In this document: positions 42,588 to 54,227 of the stretch, piece by piece | Layout of the letters: every line of letters starts with the position of its first letter | Position numbering within the stretch: the first letter of the stretch is position 1 | Assembly (NCBI GenBank): GCA_025716855.1 | Contig: JAIXMQ010000035.1 | Coordinates: forward strand, 186,001-250,000 | Direction of reading: 5' to 3' | DNA length: 64,000 nucleotides | Source of the DNA: Pilaira anomala | Taxonomy: Eukaryota > Mucoromycota > Mucoromycetes > Mucorales > Mucoraceae | Position numbers and translations under genes: made by a program | Notes under the pieces: generated by a model | The model's database searches: none | Told to the model about the DNA's origin: nothing | What the model saw: the letters and a program-made list of their open reading frames with translations, nothing else

Positions 42588-44360
42588 ATGCATAACGAAA
42601 AAAATTCGGAAGAATCTTTAACACATCATTCCGGTATCAATCCCTGGTCAGACTTTTTAACCTATTCCACCAGTCATAAAAAGAAGAAGAACAGTCGATC
42701 AAAATCAATGTTTGAAATCACTGAGAACCCATACGCTGACAATAACTGTTGTTGTTGTAATCTAAATAATCATGATATGACAACAAAAAATTCAGTTAAT
42801 TCAAGTTTGATTTATTCCTTATTAACTTCTACTACTACTACTACTACCGTCGGTAGTAACAGCAATAGCAATCCATCCATCATATACCCATCTTCATCGT
42901 CTTCTAACAATTCAATTTGTTTATTCTTATTAAAATTCTCTAAAGTACTCATCTCTTCTGGTGCTCCTTCCCATCGTCTTGATTATTGTCTACAATTATT
43001 ACTCGAGAAACTCAACATCAAGGCTCAATTTGGTTATTTTCCTGGCTTCCTCGTAGTTTCTTTTGGTGAAATAGGCATGTGTATGTTCCGTTTTTTTTTA
43101 TGTTTTTGTTTTTGTTTTTTTTTTAATTAAGGTTCCCACTTTTTTCTTAACCCCTTTGTACTTTTTTTTTTTTTATATACATGTATAGAAAACCTAGCTG
43201 CATCAGTTCAAATCATTAAAGTCGCTTCCGTTCTTAATCTCCATAAACTAACACAAGCATATCAACTATTTGAAGCTTTATTATGTGATGAAATTTCTAT
43301 CGAAGAAGCAATCCATTCCTTGGACTCCATCTCCAAAAGTCCTTCAACAATTTATCCGATCTGGTTAACCTGGTTAGCTTATGCCGTTTCCTCTAGCGCC
43401 AGTGCACCTTTATTTTTCAAGGGCGGTGGAATTGATATGGCCTTTGGTCTCTTATTAGGTCTCATCGTGGCATTCGGTACTCAATACCTCGCTAAAAGAG
43501 TCACCAGGTTCGCCAGTATATTCGATGTCCTTTTAAGTGCTATCATTGGTTTCTTAGCTGCAACTATCGCTGCTAGATTCTCATCTACCACGACTTGTTT
43601 TTATGCTCTTTCCATCGGTGGTGTCGTTAGTATGTTACCGGGATACACTACACTTGTCTCTATTCTTGAAATAGCTGCAGGTGAAGTTGCTTCAGGCACA
43701 CTTCGCTTAATCACTTCTTTGATCTATTCTTTATTGATCGGGTTCGGTTTAGCCATTGGAGCAAGTATCCACAAACTCATTTTCCCTGCCTTAAATATAA
43801 TAAGTGCTGATACCCAGCGATGTGAAAATGGTATCTCTCCATACTACCATTTTATATTAGTACCCATGTTTGCCATAGCCAACACCATCATCCTTAAAGG
43901 ACATCCAAGAAAATTTCCTATCATTTTATCATTAGCTGTATTAGCTCATTGTGTTCAGTTCTTTGGGTCGCGCTGGTTCATGGATTATCAACATCTAGCT
44001 ACTGTCTTGGCCGCATTTTCTGTAGCCATTGTTTCAAACATTTATGCAAGAATACATCCAACAGTAGGCTTCGTGGATATGATGACGGGTTTGATGTTTT
44101 TAGTACCTGGCTCAGTGGGTGTAGCATCTTCTATCAGTAGCTTTACTTCCAAAGTCCATTCAAATGAACGGAATATCATTTTAAATGCGGGTTCTCAAGG
44201 TGTGATCTTTGCAACCCATATGATGATTATCACTGTAGCTGTTTCTCTTGGCTTGGTATTAGCTGCTGCTTTGGTTTATCCTATTCGTAAAGTCGTTGAT
44301 TACCGTAGAAAAACCTGTCGATACAGAAGACGTAATTGGGTGGGCGAAATTACATTTTAA
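42588..44360 (+). CDS. ThrE/Prm10-like membrane transporter (DUF1212 family)
   Basis: Two exons, 42588-43074 and 43189-44360, give 552 residues. The N-terminus is low-complexity and Ser/Thr/Asn rich with a CCCC cluster. The ThrE domain starts at LLKFSKVLISSGAPSHRLDY and continues with ISIEEAIHSLDSISKSP; the membrane half has AYAVSSSASAPLFFKGGG, LLGLIVAFGTQYLAKR, MLPGYTTLVSILEIAAGEV, SGTLRLITSLIYSLLIGFGL and a second set ending GLMFLVPGSVGVASS. Relatives export threonine/serine in bacteria; the yeast one is pheromone-regulated. The only phase-consistent intron (43075-43188) starts with GC rather than GT. Confidence 0.88.
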
Positions 44361-45657
44361 AAATAAAATATGTATTTTTACGTTCTAGATTTTTTTTAAA
44401 TCAAATATACGTCATTGCATTAAATATATTCTTTTCTCAATTGTTTTTTTTTAATTAATGTATTTTTTTTTACATGTATTTACAAAACTTGATTTATTAA
44501 AAAATCTGATTTCTACTATTTATGTACCTCCTTTAAAAATAAAAAGTGGTGCCTGTGCCACAAAGAGATCGACAAATAACTATACATAAAGTTTGACAAC
44601 TATATGTTTACTCACTTATCCGCCCGAAAGAAAATTTCGTCTTTTTTTTTTTTTTTAATCAAATATTTAGAATATTTTCCTGCCCTTAAAATAGTACACA
44701 TGTACGTCATGAACAATGAGTAATTATCTGGTTGTGTAGTTATACACGCATACGATTTAGAATGCATAGTCCCTTTTTTTTTTCACTTGCGTTCTATTAG
44801 ATCATTTGAATATAGAATTGCATAATACTTTGTCGAAATACCAAAAGATATATATATTGATTGCGCCAATATTTGTACAAAAAAAAAAAAAAAAAAAAAA
44901 AAAACAAACAGGATTATTACGGCAGGAGAGCACAAAGGAGAGGAGATCTCGTTCCAGTTTTTGATCTCTGTCTAGTTTTAAATCAAAAATTAATAATTCG
45001 TTCTAATTCCCTCTCCTAGTTAGTGATAAATTATTCCTTACTAGCAAATATCGCTAAATATATGTATTTATAGGTGATAAAAAAAAACGTTACTATTATT
45101 AGTCGTTCGTAAAAAAAAAAAAAAAAAAGAAAAAAAAGCACATTCAAAGTTCGTAACATCTAGTTCTTGACACAGGGAGAAGTTGCGAGAAAGATATGCA
45201 CAATAAACGAAAAGTGAGCACGCCATTCAGAACAGTGAAAACGAACTAATAATAATAAAAGAAGGTTTTGTTTGTATAGTGAATTGATCTGTCAACTTTT
45301 TCGCCTGCATATTTTTTTTATTTTTTTTTTTTTATTTTGAGAAAGAGGGACGATCATTACACATGCAAGCAGCTTACAAACGAAGAGTGCAATAGTTCAA
45401 ACGAAAGACAGAATTCTAAAGTTTTAAAAAATATAACAAAAACTGCAATTGCATCAAAATTGATTTTTTATATGAATTTATTAATGAGGTAACCCCTTTT
45501 TTTTTTATTATCTAAAAAAAAAAAATCCGGGAATCAAAAAATAAAAAGGTGTATATCTAATTTAGTTTAGAAATCAAATGAAATCGTTTATTCCTAAATA
45601 ATTAAAAATATATATATCAGTATATATGTATATAAGAAAAAAACATTAAAAATAGAT
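44361..45657. other. Intergenic region
   Basis: About 1.3 kb between two convergent genes. Poly(A) at 44880-44904 and 45111-45138, several T runs. No coding frame and no RNA gene recognised. Confidence 0.5.
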
Positions 45658-46206
45658 TTAAATTACCTTTTGGAAAACGTAAGTCAAGTGACATTTACCA
45701 CAGTATTGACGGTCACTGTGCTTAGCCATGAAGACACCAGCACCACAAGTGGCGTTAGGACACTCACGACGGAGACGGGTGATCTTACCAGATTCATCAA
45801 CCTTATAGAACTTCAAGATAGCCATCTTAACCTTAGTACGCTTGTGCTTGATCTTCTTGGGAGTGGTATAGGTCTTCTTCTTTCTCTTCTTACCACCACC
45901 GAGGAGCTCAGCGTTCATGTGGAGAGTAGAGTTATCTTGGACACCGTAAAGGGCAAGAGCCTCAGAGTTTTGGAGAGACTTACCAGCGAAAGAGAGACAT
46001 TGGAAATCGGCATCGATACCTTTGATAGAGAGATAATATGTCAAAATACTATATCTTATGAAGTTTCGTGTTTTTTGTTTTTTTTGTTTTTTGTTCTAAA
46101 TACCTTCACGGGCAGCGATCATAGACTTGACATTCTCAACAGAGGTGGTGGGGGTAACCTCGAGAGCGAGGGTGTTACCGGCAAGGGACTTAACGAAGAG
46201 TTGCAT
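45658..46206 (-). CDS. ubi3: Ubiquitin-like/40S ribosomal protein S27a fusion (UBI3/RPS31)
   Basis: Two exons (46206-46104, 46019-45658; intron 84 nt) give 154 residues. Residues 1-76 align end to end with ubiquitin without gaps but are strongly diverged: [17 protein letters not shown] at the start and MNAELLGG at the end. The S27a part is normal: [37 protein letters not shown] and a zinc-binding pattern CPNATC with CGKC. The high GC and codon bias fit a highly expressed ribosomal gene. In canonical fusions the ubiquitin is released and helps the ribosomal part fold; here the ubiquitin would probably not work as a modifier (see findings). Confidence 0.93.
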
Positions 46207-46417
46207 GGCTGACAAAAAAGAGAAGGAACCTTCACAATATCACGGACCAACACTCATTTTCGTTAAAATTTTTCGTCAAACGGAGATTAGATACCTTTAC
46301 GTATAAACAGTCGTGCTCTAATATGTGGCTTGTCGTTTAACATTCAACTTTACAAAGTAGAAGGGGTTTATAGTTTCTTTTTTAATATATACAGCATAAT
46401 ATTTTGCAGGATAAAAT
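46207..46417. promoter_or_regulatory. Divergent promoter between UBI3 and INTS3 genes
   Basis: Only 211 bp separate the start codons of two divergent genes. It has TATA-like AT-rich sequence at 46382-46392 and few homopolymers. Confidence 0.4.
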
Positions 46418-49400
46418 ATGGCACCTTCTAAATTTTATGACTTTGACTTAATAGAAGCAGACGACGAACTAGAAACTGTAAAAATTATTGTTACAAAAAC
46501 GAAAGAGAGAGAGAGAGAGATAGTCCTTTTTATTAACCAAGGTTTTCTTTTACCTTTTAGGAATTGTCTAAACTTTACGCGAACCATCGTGCTGCAGCAG
46601 AGAATAAATCTGAATTAGAACTACACAACTACCTTCAGGACAGAGTAAATTCTATATAAATACAGCTCTTTATTATAGTTTAAATTCATATTTTTTTTTA
46701 TATATATAGGCGTCTATTAATAAAAAAGAATATCATGACGTTGTATGTGCATTATTATATGGTGTTTTAACTGAACCTGAAAATGCCCGCTTGGTAAAAT
46801 ATTTATACATTATCATATCATAGCATATCCATATAACTAAAAAGAAAACCCAAATGTCTAGTTTTTTCAATCGATTAGTTTCGTCAATAGAGATCACTTT
46901 GGAAATATTATAATGAAATTACAAGCATTAATTATGTCAATTAAATTTCAAAGTCTTCGACTTCCAGTACGAGAACAAGTAAATGATGATCTTGTCTACA
47001 AATATAACTGCAGAAAAAAAAACTGACAAGATGATTATATAGATTTTCTGGTTAATTAGTGAATTAACGAGCTTAGGTGTACAAAATGTAGATTCACTGT
47101 ATTTGTGTTTATTAAGACAAGTTCGTGGAGGAGATATAAGTCAACCTAACTTAGTTTTATGTGATCAGTTATTGAAATTATGCGAACTTCATAAATCTTG
47201 GCTTGATTCAAATTTAAGATTAATACCAATGTTTGCCTATACTTATTTACGAGTCATTGCCGATCATAAATCAATACATCTTCAAGCATTACAACAAAAA
47301 GAAATTAAATTCGTCATTACTTTATTAAAAGAAAAGGTAAAACACGTACACAACATATTTAGTATGCATTACTAAATATCTACATATCTTTTAGTGGATG
47401 GTTTGCTGTGATATTGGTAGAGATCTAATTCGAGTTTTACACGACCTCTCAATTTCGATTCCTGAATTCTCTGAATTCTGGCAAAACTTGATAAACCATC
47501 CACAAAAAGTATCTCCTAGATTTGGAGGAATCGAAACTTTATTAAAGACACCCACAAAAAAAGAATTTCTTCGATCTAGATTAACACCTGATATTGAATT
47601 CAAATTACTATACATTTTACAAAACGTGAGTTTTACTATCTAAAAAAAAATAAGGGAAAGAAGGTACGATATTGACGTTTTTTTTTTTCAATTAGTTAAA
47701 ATCAAATCAATATCAACGAAATTTAAATTGGTTTGTTCAAAGATTTCTTAGTACACCTGAATCAGAACCATTTTATGTAGATATCGTCAGATACTTAGTA
47801 GCAGGTTGGTACCCTTCTAACCAAATCTTACAAAGTGACATTGTACCGAGATACGTTGTTATCGGTAGCATGCTTCGTTCCATCAAGAACAAAACTGTCG
47901 TTGCCAATGTCAAAACAGCTTTAATTTACGATTGGTTATTTTTTACACCTACAGATAACATCATGTTCATTGGTAAAAAAAAAGAAAGTACACACACACA
48001 TCAACAAAAGCTAAATATCGTTTTTATACATAGAACCTGCCATGTTATTAATGGAAAGATCCGCTGAACGATATCCTTATATTACATCTGTTATTATGGA
48101 ATTCCTAAAGAAATCCGTAGACGAATATTTCCCTCCGATGAAAGAATACATGGCACGTTGTGTAGCATGTGGTATGCGTGTACTTTTAAGTAAAGGTGTC
48201 ATTCGTAGTTTACTTCCTATCTATAAATGTCCATCAACCGAGCCTGCAACCAAAGAAAACATGCTTTATTTATTTGGCGAATTCCTTGGTGAAGACGGTG
48301 CTGCTCACGCATTACCTACTATACCCTCAATCTCTACATCACATCATACCACACCGAGTGTACCCGGAACACCTAAAACAGACGTCGGCGACCTATCAGA
48401 TGAAGAATTGGAGGAAGGTGAAGAACGACGTGCGACACATGTTGAGGAAGACGATGTAGATGAGTATCTTTATGGCGATTCAGACTCAAACGCTAAACCC
48501 ACTACTGTGAAAACAAACGAGCCTGAACTGGAATACAATGACAATGAGCGTGACGACGATGACGATATGGACGATAATCCTTTATCTACTCTCAGTATGC
48601 CTTTGACCAATGACGAAGATATGGAAGATGTGGATGCACCTGTGGACGAAGGAACTACTGCTGCAGGACCACGATCAATTCAAGGCGATAATCCAGAAGA
48701 TGTAGAACAAATGGCCACAGACGATGATTACGAAGACGAAGCAGATCCAAGCGAGAACATACAATCCAATCAAACTTACTGGATCTTTGGCGATTCCTTA
48801 AAGAGATTTAAAGAAGCGAGCGCTTCTGTCACTGCAGCACAAAAAGAAGGGGATCAAACACAATACGAAACTCATTTATTTACTGCTAAAAAGAGTTTAA
48901 ACGAGATTTTAGCCGTTTTTCTTCGTATGGCTATACCGGCGGAAACATTAGTACCAACCATTGGTCCCTATGTACGAAACATGGTAGCTTCGAATATGTT
49001 GTCACATAGAACAAAGTCAGAGAATTCAGAAAATGTTGATGATGTCTTGAACGATCCTCTGAAAGATGTGTTTGATTTAATCACAACTACCTTTTGGAAT
49101 GTACGAGATAATAATGCATCTAGAGATAAATTGATCAGATTAATAGGCTGTATATCTCATACCCAGAAAAATAGAGGTAGAAGACATATCATCGGGATGC
49201 GTTGGTGGGAATTTATAGCATTGTAAGTTTTTTTTTTAAAAAAAAAAAAAAAAAAAAAAAGGCAAAAAAAAACATATACATTTTACTTACACTTTTTTTT
49301 TTACTTATATTAGACAAGTGGAACAAGACGAAAATTCAGATTCACCCACCATTGAAACATGGTTTCCAAGTATTTTAAAGAACTATGAAACTTATGTCAT

Positions 49401-49663
49401 GCATGCTTATGCTATTGAGGAATCAACAATGGACCAAACAGAGTATTTAAAAGATTATTTAAAACAAGATTTACATGTAAGAAGTAATTTATTTTATTTT
49501 AAAAAAAGTAATTAATATGAAACTAGATGCTTGCTGAGCAAAGCGTAGTTTTCTTTAACGATATTATACCATACTTATACCAATATCTTCCTAATATTAT
49601 GGTCGGAAATCTGGATATCTTAAATCTTACAGTCATGATGTTATTACCTGAATCTGTAAGTAA

Positions 49664-49698
<35 letters not shown>

Positions 49699-49942
49699 AA
49701 AATTTACTGTTACTAGATGGGAAAATTAGTTTGTAGTTTACATTATGGCTCCCTCAAAATATTTGGTGATAAAATAGATGTTATTCTTTTAAACAATTCA
49801 TTCTCGCTTGCAACGTATGAAACCATTTGTTTCTGGCAATTACTAGCAGCTGAATTACAAGGACGAAACAATGATATTGAGCTCTTTTTCGGAGCACCAC
49901 AAGTCCTCGATATCTTGAAAACGAAATGTAAAGTAACACATC

Positions 49943-49973
<31 letters not shown>

Positions 49974-50582
49974 GGCTTGTAAACTAATATGATCTATACT
50001 ATATAGTTAAAAATGAAATTATATCATCTTTATTCTCTATTCTTACATCCGCTAAACCAACAAAGGATTTAATATTTTCAATCATTCGTATCCTTCCTGA
50101 AAACCATAAAGGAACAGAACCTCAAGTACAATTCGCTTTAGCTTCGTTTCAATATTGGTCAACCAACTCAACAAAAGTATTTTTAACTGCTCTGTCACAA
50201 TTAACAAATCAACTCTTGAAAAAAATTCAAGCTGGTGAACAAGATCAATCTGGTTTCGGTGCTACTTTAGTGCATTTGTTAGTTACTTGGTGGAACCAGA
50301 AATTAACTTCAGGTAAAATTAAAATATATACACCTTCTAAACACTTTCGTTATTAATCTCTGTAAATAATTAGAATCCTTCAAGAAAGACAAGACTTTAT
50401 TATCGACTTTAGCCAAACTAGGCGATCTAGTCGGCCAATCTTGCCCTAAAGAATGGAGTCAAAGTGAGTTACTAAAACGCGGTTATTTATTTGTCTTTAC
50501 TTATTTTTTATTTCTATTTTATTTTTTAGCCCTGGGTGCTAGAAAGAAGCGATCAATACTGTTGGAATCAGACGACGAATGA
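46418..50582 (+). CDS. ints3: Integrator complex subunit 3 (INTS3/SOSS-A) homolog
   Basis: A gene of about a dozen exons starting MAPSKFYDFDLIEADDE and ending SILLESDDE. The INTS3 N-terminal helical repeat is visible in order: YHDVVCALLYGVLTEPENAR, NRDHFGNIIMKLQALIMS, YLCLLRQVRGGDISQPN, WLDSNLRLIPMFAYTYLR, WYPSNQILQSDIVPRYVV, ALIYDWLFFTPTDNIMFIEP, RYPYITSVIMEFLKKSVDEY and FPPMKEYMARCVACGMRVLL. A long acidic insertion (about 48370-48770, EELEEGEERRATHV, DDDDDMDDNP) follows, then more helical repeats. INTS3 is an Integrator/SOSS scaffold for snRNA 3' ends, transcription attenuation and DNA repair. Intron boundaries at 46800-46880 and 49460-49530 are approximate. Confidence 0.85.
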
Positions 50583-50980
50583 TAGGCTTTTTTTTTTAAG
50601 TTATATAAATAAAGTAATATGCATACGTATTGATTACCTATGTCAAAATACCTTTTGATGGTTTTATCTCGAAAAATAATACTTTTAACTTCGAGAATAC
50701 AGTTTATTACTGACACAAAGACTAACATCACATTAGTCACATTAATTAGAAACGTGTTCGAGACACTGGCTTCTATCAAAGTCATCATTATTAATAAATC
50801 TTTTTAACAGAGATCACAAGATTTCATTGATAAAAGTCTTAAATTTTACAGTAACTTCTTTGGGGTAAAAAAAAAAAAAAAAAAAAAAAAAAGAAAAAGA
50901 ATCCATGTGTTTATACAATTACGTTTTTTTTTATTTAGAACGGGTGTGTAATATATTTACAAGAGGTATTTTTAAAATAT
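50583..50980. other. Convergent 3' region
   Basis: Between the 3' ends of INTS3 and the CsbD-like gene. Poly(A) at 50868-50891. No gene seen. Confidence 0.5.
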
Positions 50981-51277
50981 TTAAGAGTTGAAAGCCTTTT
51001 GAGCTTCACCCTTCTTTTCTTGGACCTTGTCACCAGCTTCACCAGTAGTGTTACCAGTGAGGGAGTCATAAGCACCCTTAACGGCACCAGAGACTTGGTC
51101 AACAGCACCTTCAACGTAACTTTGAACAGTGGCAGCAGTTTCTTGGACGACACCAGCATTGTTTTGGGTCTTACCCTTGGCTTCGAGGGATTCGTTACCG
51201 ACGGCGTTTCCTACGGTTTCCTTGGTGCTACCAACGAATTGGTCTTTCTTGGCTTCAGCGGTGGATGGAGAGGACAT
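50981..51277 (-). CDS. CsbD-like stress protein
   Basis: 98 residues from ATG at 51277 (MSSPSTAEAKKDQFVGS). Hydrophilic, no Cys or Trp, with the CsbD signature: KDQFVGSTKETVGNAVGNES and LEAKGKTQNNAGVVQET, then VEGAVDQVSGAVKGAYDSL and GEAGDKVQEKKGEAQKAF. The fungal relatives include a mismatch- and cruciform-DNA-binding protein and heat/stress-induced proteins. Higher GC and strong codon bias suggest high expression. The 5' region has poly(A) on the genomic plus strand at 51317-51325. Confidence 0.85.
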   Translation of the reverse strand: MSSPSTAEAKKDQFVGSTKETVGNAVGNESLEAKGKTQNNAGVVQETAATVQSYVEGAVDQVSGAVKGAYDSLTGNTTGEAGDKVQEKKGEAQKAFNS

Positions 51278-53189
51278 TTTTGAGATTTGTTTTGTATTAA
51301 TTGAATTTAATAATGATAAAAAAAAATATCTTTTGTCTTGAATATTCCTTCCTTTATATATTAAAATCCGTACCTTCATTTGACGTCATGATCAGTCTAA
51401 AAGAGGTAAAATTTTGACATTCGTCATGATTACAGCTATTTTACCCCGCTCTTTAAATTTTTTATTTTTAAACAATAACTGCATAAAATGACGCTATGAT
51501 GAGCTTGTAAAGCTACACTATAAAAAAAAAATAGAGAGCACAAGATCTTACAAGTAGAACAAATCAGAAACTCGGTTTGGTTAACAATCTTTAAAAAAAA
51601 AAATGGATCTATTGTCTTCTTTTGAAGCAGTTTCATACTCCTCCTCCAACCCACAAAAGCATTATTTTTTTTTAGAAGAAGGAACAGTGTATAATGAAGC
51701 TTTTGAGAAACACAATGCTTTTAAAATCAATAGCAAAGTATTTAATAGGAATTACATCAATTCATTTATTTTAACACAAAGAAAAAACGTCCTAATTTTT
51801 TTTTAAAAAAAATGATAACTATTAGTTACAACTTGATAAAAACTAGTAGTAATATAAAAGCATTCGTGTAATGATCAATAAATTTAGTTCAATAATATTT
51901 TACTAGACTTTAATTTTTTTAATTCGACAGTCCTTCTTTGACTAGACTGTCATAGTAATTACATAATGTAATGTGCATTGCAGTCTAACAAGTTTACAAA
52001 AAAAAAAATTTATGATCTATACGTGTATGTTTATAATCCTGACAACATTTGCTCGTCTTTTTAACTAATAAGTTTTAGCAAAGTCTGATTGACCGAAGCT
52101 GAATCACGAGAAGTACAATCATTTATGAATAAAACTGAACTATCCAATCAATATAGAAAAAAAAACGAAAGTCGATTAGTTATAGTTAACATTCGTCCAA
52201 ACCTGGACAGCTCTGAGTATGTAGATTTTCAGCTTATTTTAGATATCTATATTCATCTTATTTCAGATTCATTTAAAGTGTATAATATTATCAATGATGA
52301 CCGAGTCCATTTTGTTTTTTGAAGTACATAAAATGAATAAACCGATTCCAACCTCGGGGGGGGGGGGTTGTTACAGTGTATTTCAACCTGTATTTGTTAC
52401 ACCAGAGGAACCGATCCGTTAATACCATGAGGATCGATTTGTTACAATAAATTTTAGTTGAGGCTTTTTATAATTAGTAACGACGTATATCACGATCACT
52501 TTTTATTGCCTAGGAAATTATAGATACAGTATACGTTAATTTATAAAAAAAAACAAGTTATAAGTGTGTATCACACACATAGATCATTCAAAACTAAAAG
52601 CCCGGAAGGCTTGAAAGTGCATACAGAAACAATGAATTATTTGTCAATTATCCAATAACCTACTGAAGGTATAATGTGGCACTGAAAAATATGAAAAAGT
52701 TTAATTTTAGGAAATTATAAAATACAAAAGCCGAATGCATGATTATTAACTCAAAAACAAACAAATCCAAGTTTAGGACATGCCTATTTAATTTTAAAAG
52801 TAGCGTAGTTAACGCTTATAGGTGCTCAGCCTAAAGTGTGTACAACAATTGTTACGGTCAAAAGATGCCCTCATTTCCTTAATGTTTTGTTGTTCCGAAT
52901 ATTTCATGTCTAAATGTTCGTTTAAAAATTAGTTCAATAAAGAGACCAAAAACAATGAACTATTATTGTCATATGTATTTATTATCCTGTTTTACTTCAC
53001 AAGTATTTTCTTTCACATTGAAGTAAGCCGATGCATGTTAGCTATTGCCCAAAGTGGTCCCGGCTAAGAAAGCCCTTGACAGTTTGGAGTATTTATAGAA
53101 TTGTGGCACTGCTACAAATTTTTTTTACATATATAAAAGAGACGATGGGATATATCTTTTTTCTATTTAAAAATAAACTTTAAGACATA
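51278..53189. other. Gene-poor spacer with two weak coding-like frames
   Basis: Two plus-strand frames look partly protein-like: 51603-51806 (MDLLSSFEAVSYSSSNPQK; LEEGTVYNEAFEKHN) and 52089-52322 (NKTELSNQYRKKNESRL; VNIRPNLDSSEYVDFQLI). They could be exons of one decayed gene, but no join was confirmed. Otherwise AT-rich spacer with a G run at 52358-52368. Confidence 0.35.
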
Positions 53190-54190
53190 ATGCCTCCCAC
53201 ACTTTCCTTGTTTGCTAGAGAAACTGCTTCTAGCGTATGTACCACTCCATTGTGCCACACTTTAGGAAACAATTTAGCCAAATATGTTGACTTGAACGTA
53301 GATCCATGCTCTGATTTCTTCGAGTATACATGTAAGTTGTTGACCATGATAACGATAGTTATAGATATTAAACATCATGTTTATTTTTAGGTGGCAGTTG
53401 GCTAAAGTCTGAACCTGTAAAAAGTAGAACTGATGGTAAATATAAGAAATAAATCTATTAAAAAAGTTTCACTTTCTAACTCTGTTACTGAATTAGGTTA
53501 TAGCATATTTGAACAAAGTCAAGAGGATAGTCTCCAAAATATTCTAGTATATTTGAATGGCACGTTTGAGGATCTTTCAAAACTTATTCAAACGGAAGAT
53601 GCTAGCTATCATACTCAAGACAAGGTTGAAACAGACAAAAAGAACTTCCTAATGGCCAAAGACTATTATGAATCCTGTTTAGATGATGATACACGTCAGT
53701 ACTTGGGCGCGACACCTATTTTTCCTATCATTGCTGAAATTCAAAACTCCTTCTTTCCTATCGGTAAGCCTGTCAGTCCCAAAAACATTGCCAACGCACT
53801 TTCTACTTCGACACTTTACGATATCCAGACTATCTTTAATTTTAATAGACAATTGGACCCTACTGACCATGATTATCACATTCTTTGTATTGAGAAGCTG
53901 GATTACAATGTAGCATCTTCTAGCAGTGTCTCTGATTCTTTATTATATTATCGTGCTGAGCTCACCGAAATCTTAAGCCGTATTCTAGGTGATGATTCCT
54001 TTGCAAATGAAGATTATAAAACACTAGTTATGCAAGAAAGCAAAATTAACAACATGACTCTTTGGTCTCCCTCCAGAATTCAGGATGCTATCACCAACTT
54101 TCTTGAATTTGAAGATAAATTTTCTACGATTGAATCAAGGTATGTTTTTGAGAAAAATATTTCATAATCTATTATACCTTTATTCTAATG

Positions 54191-54227
<37 letters not shown>

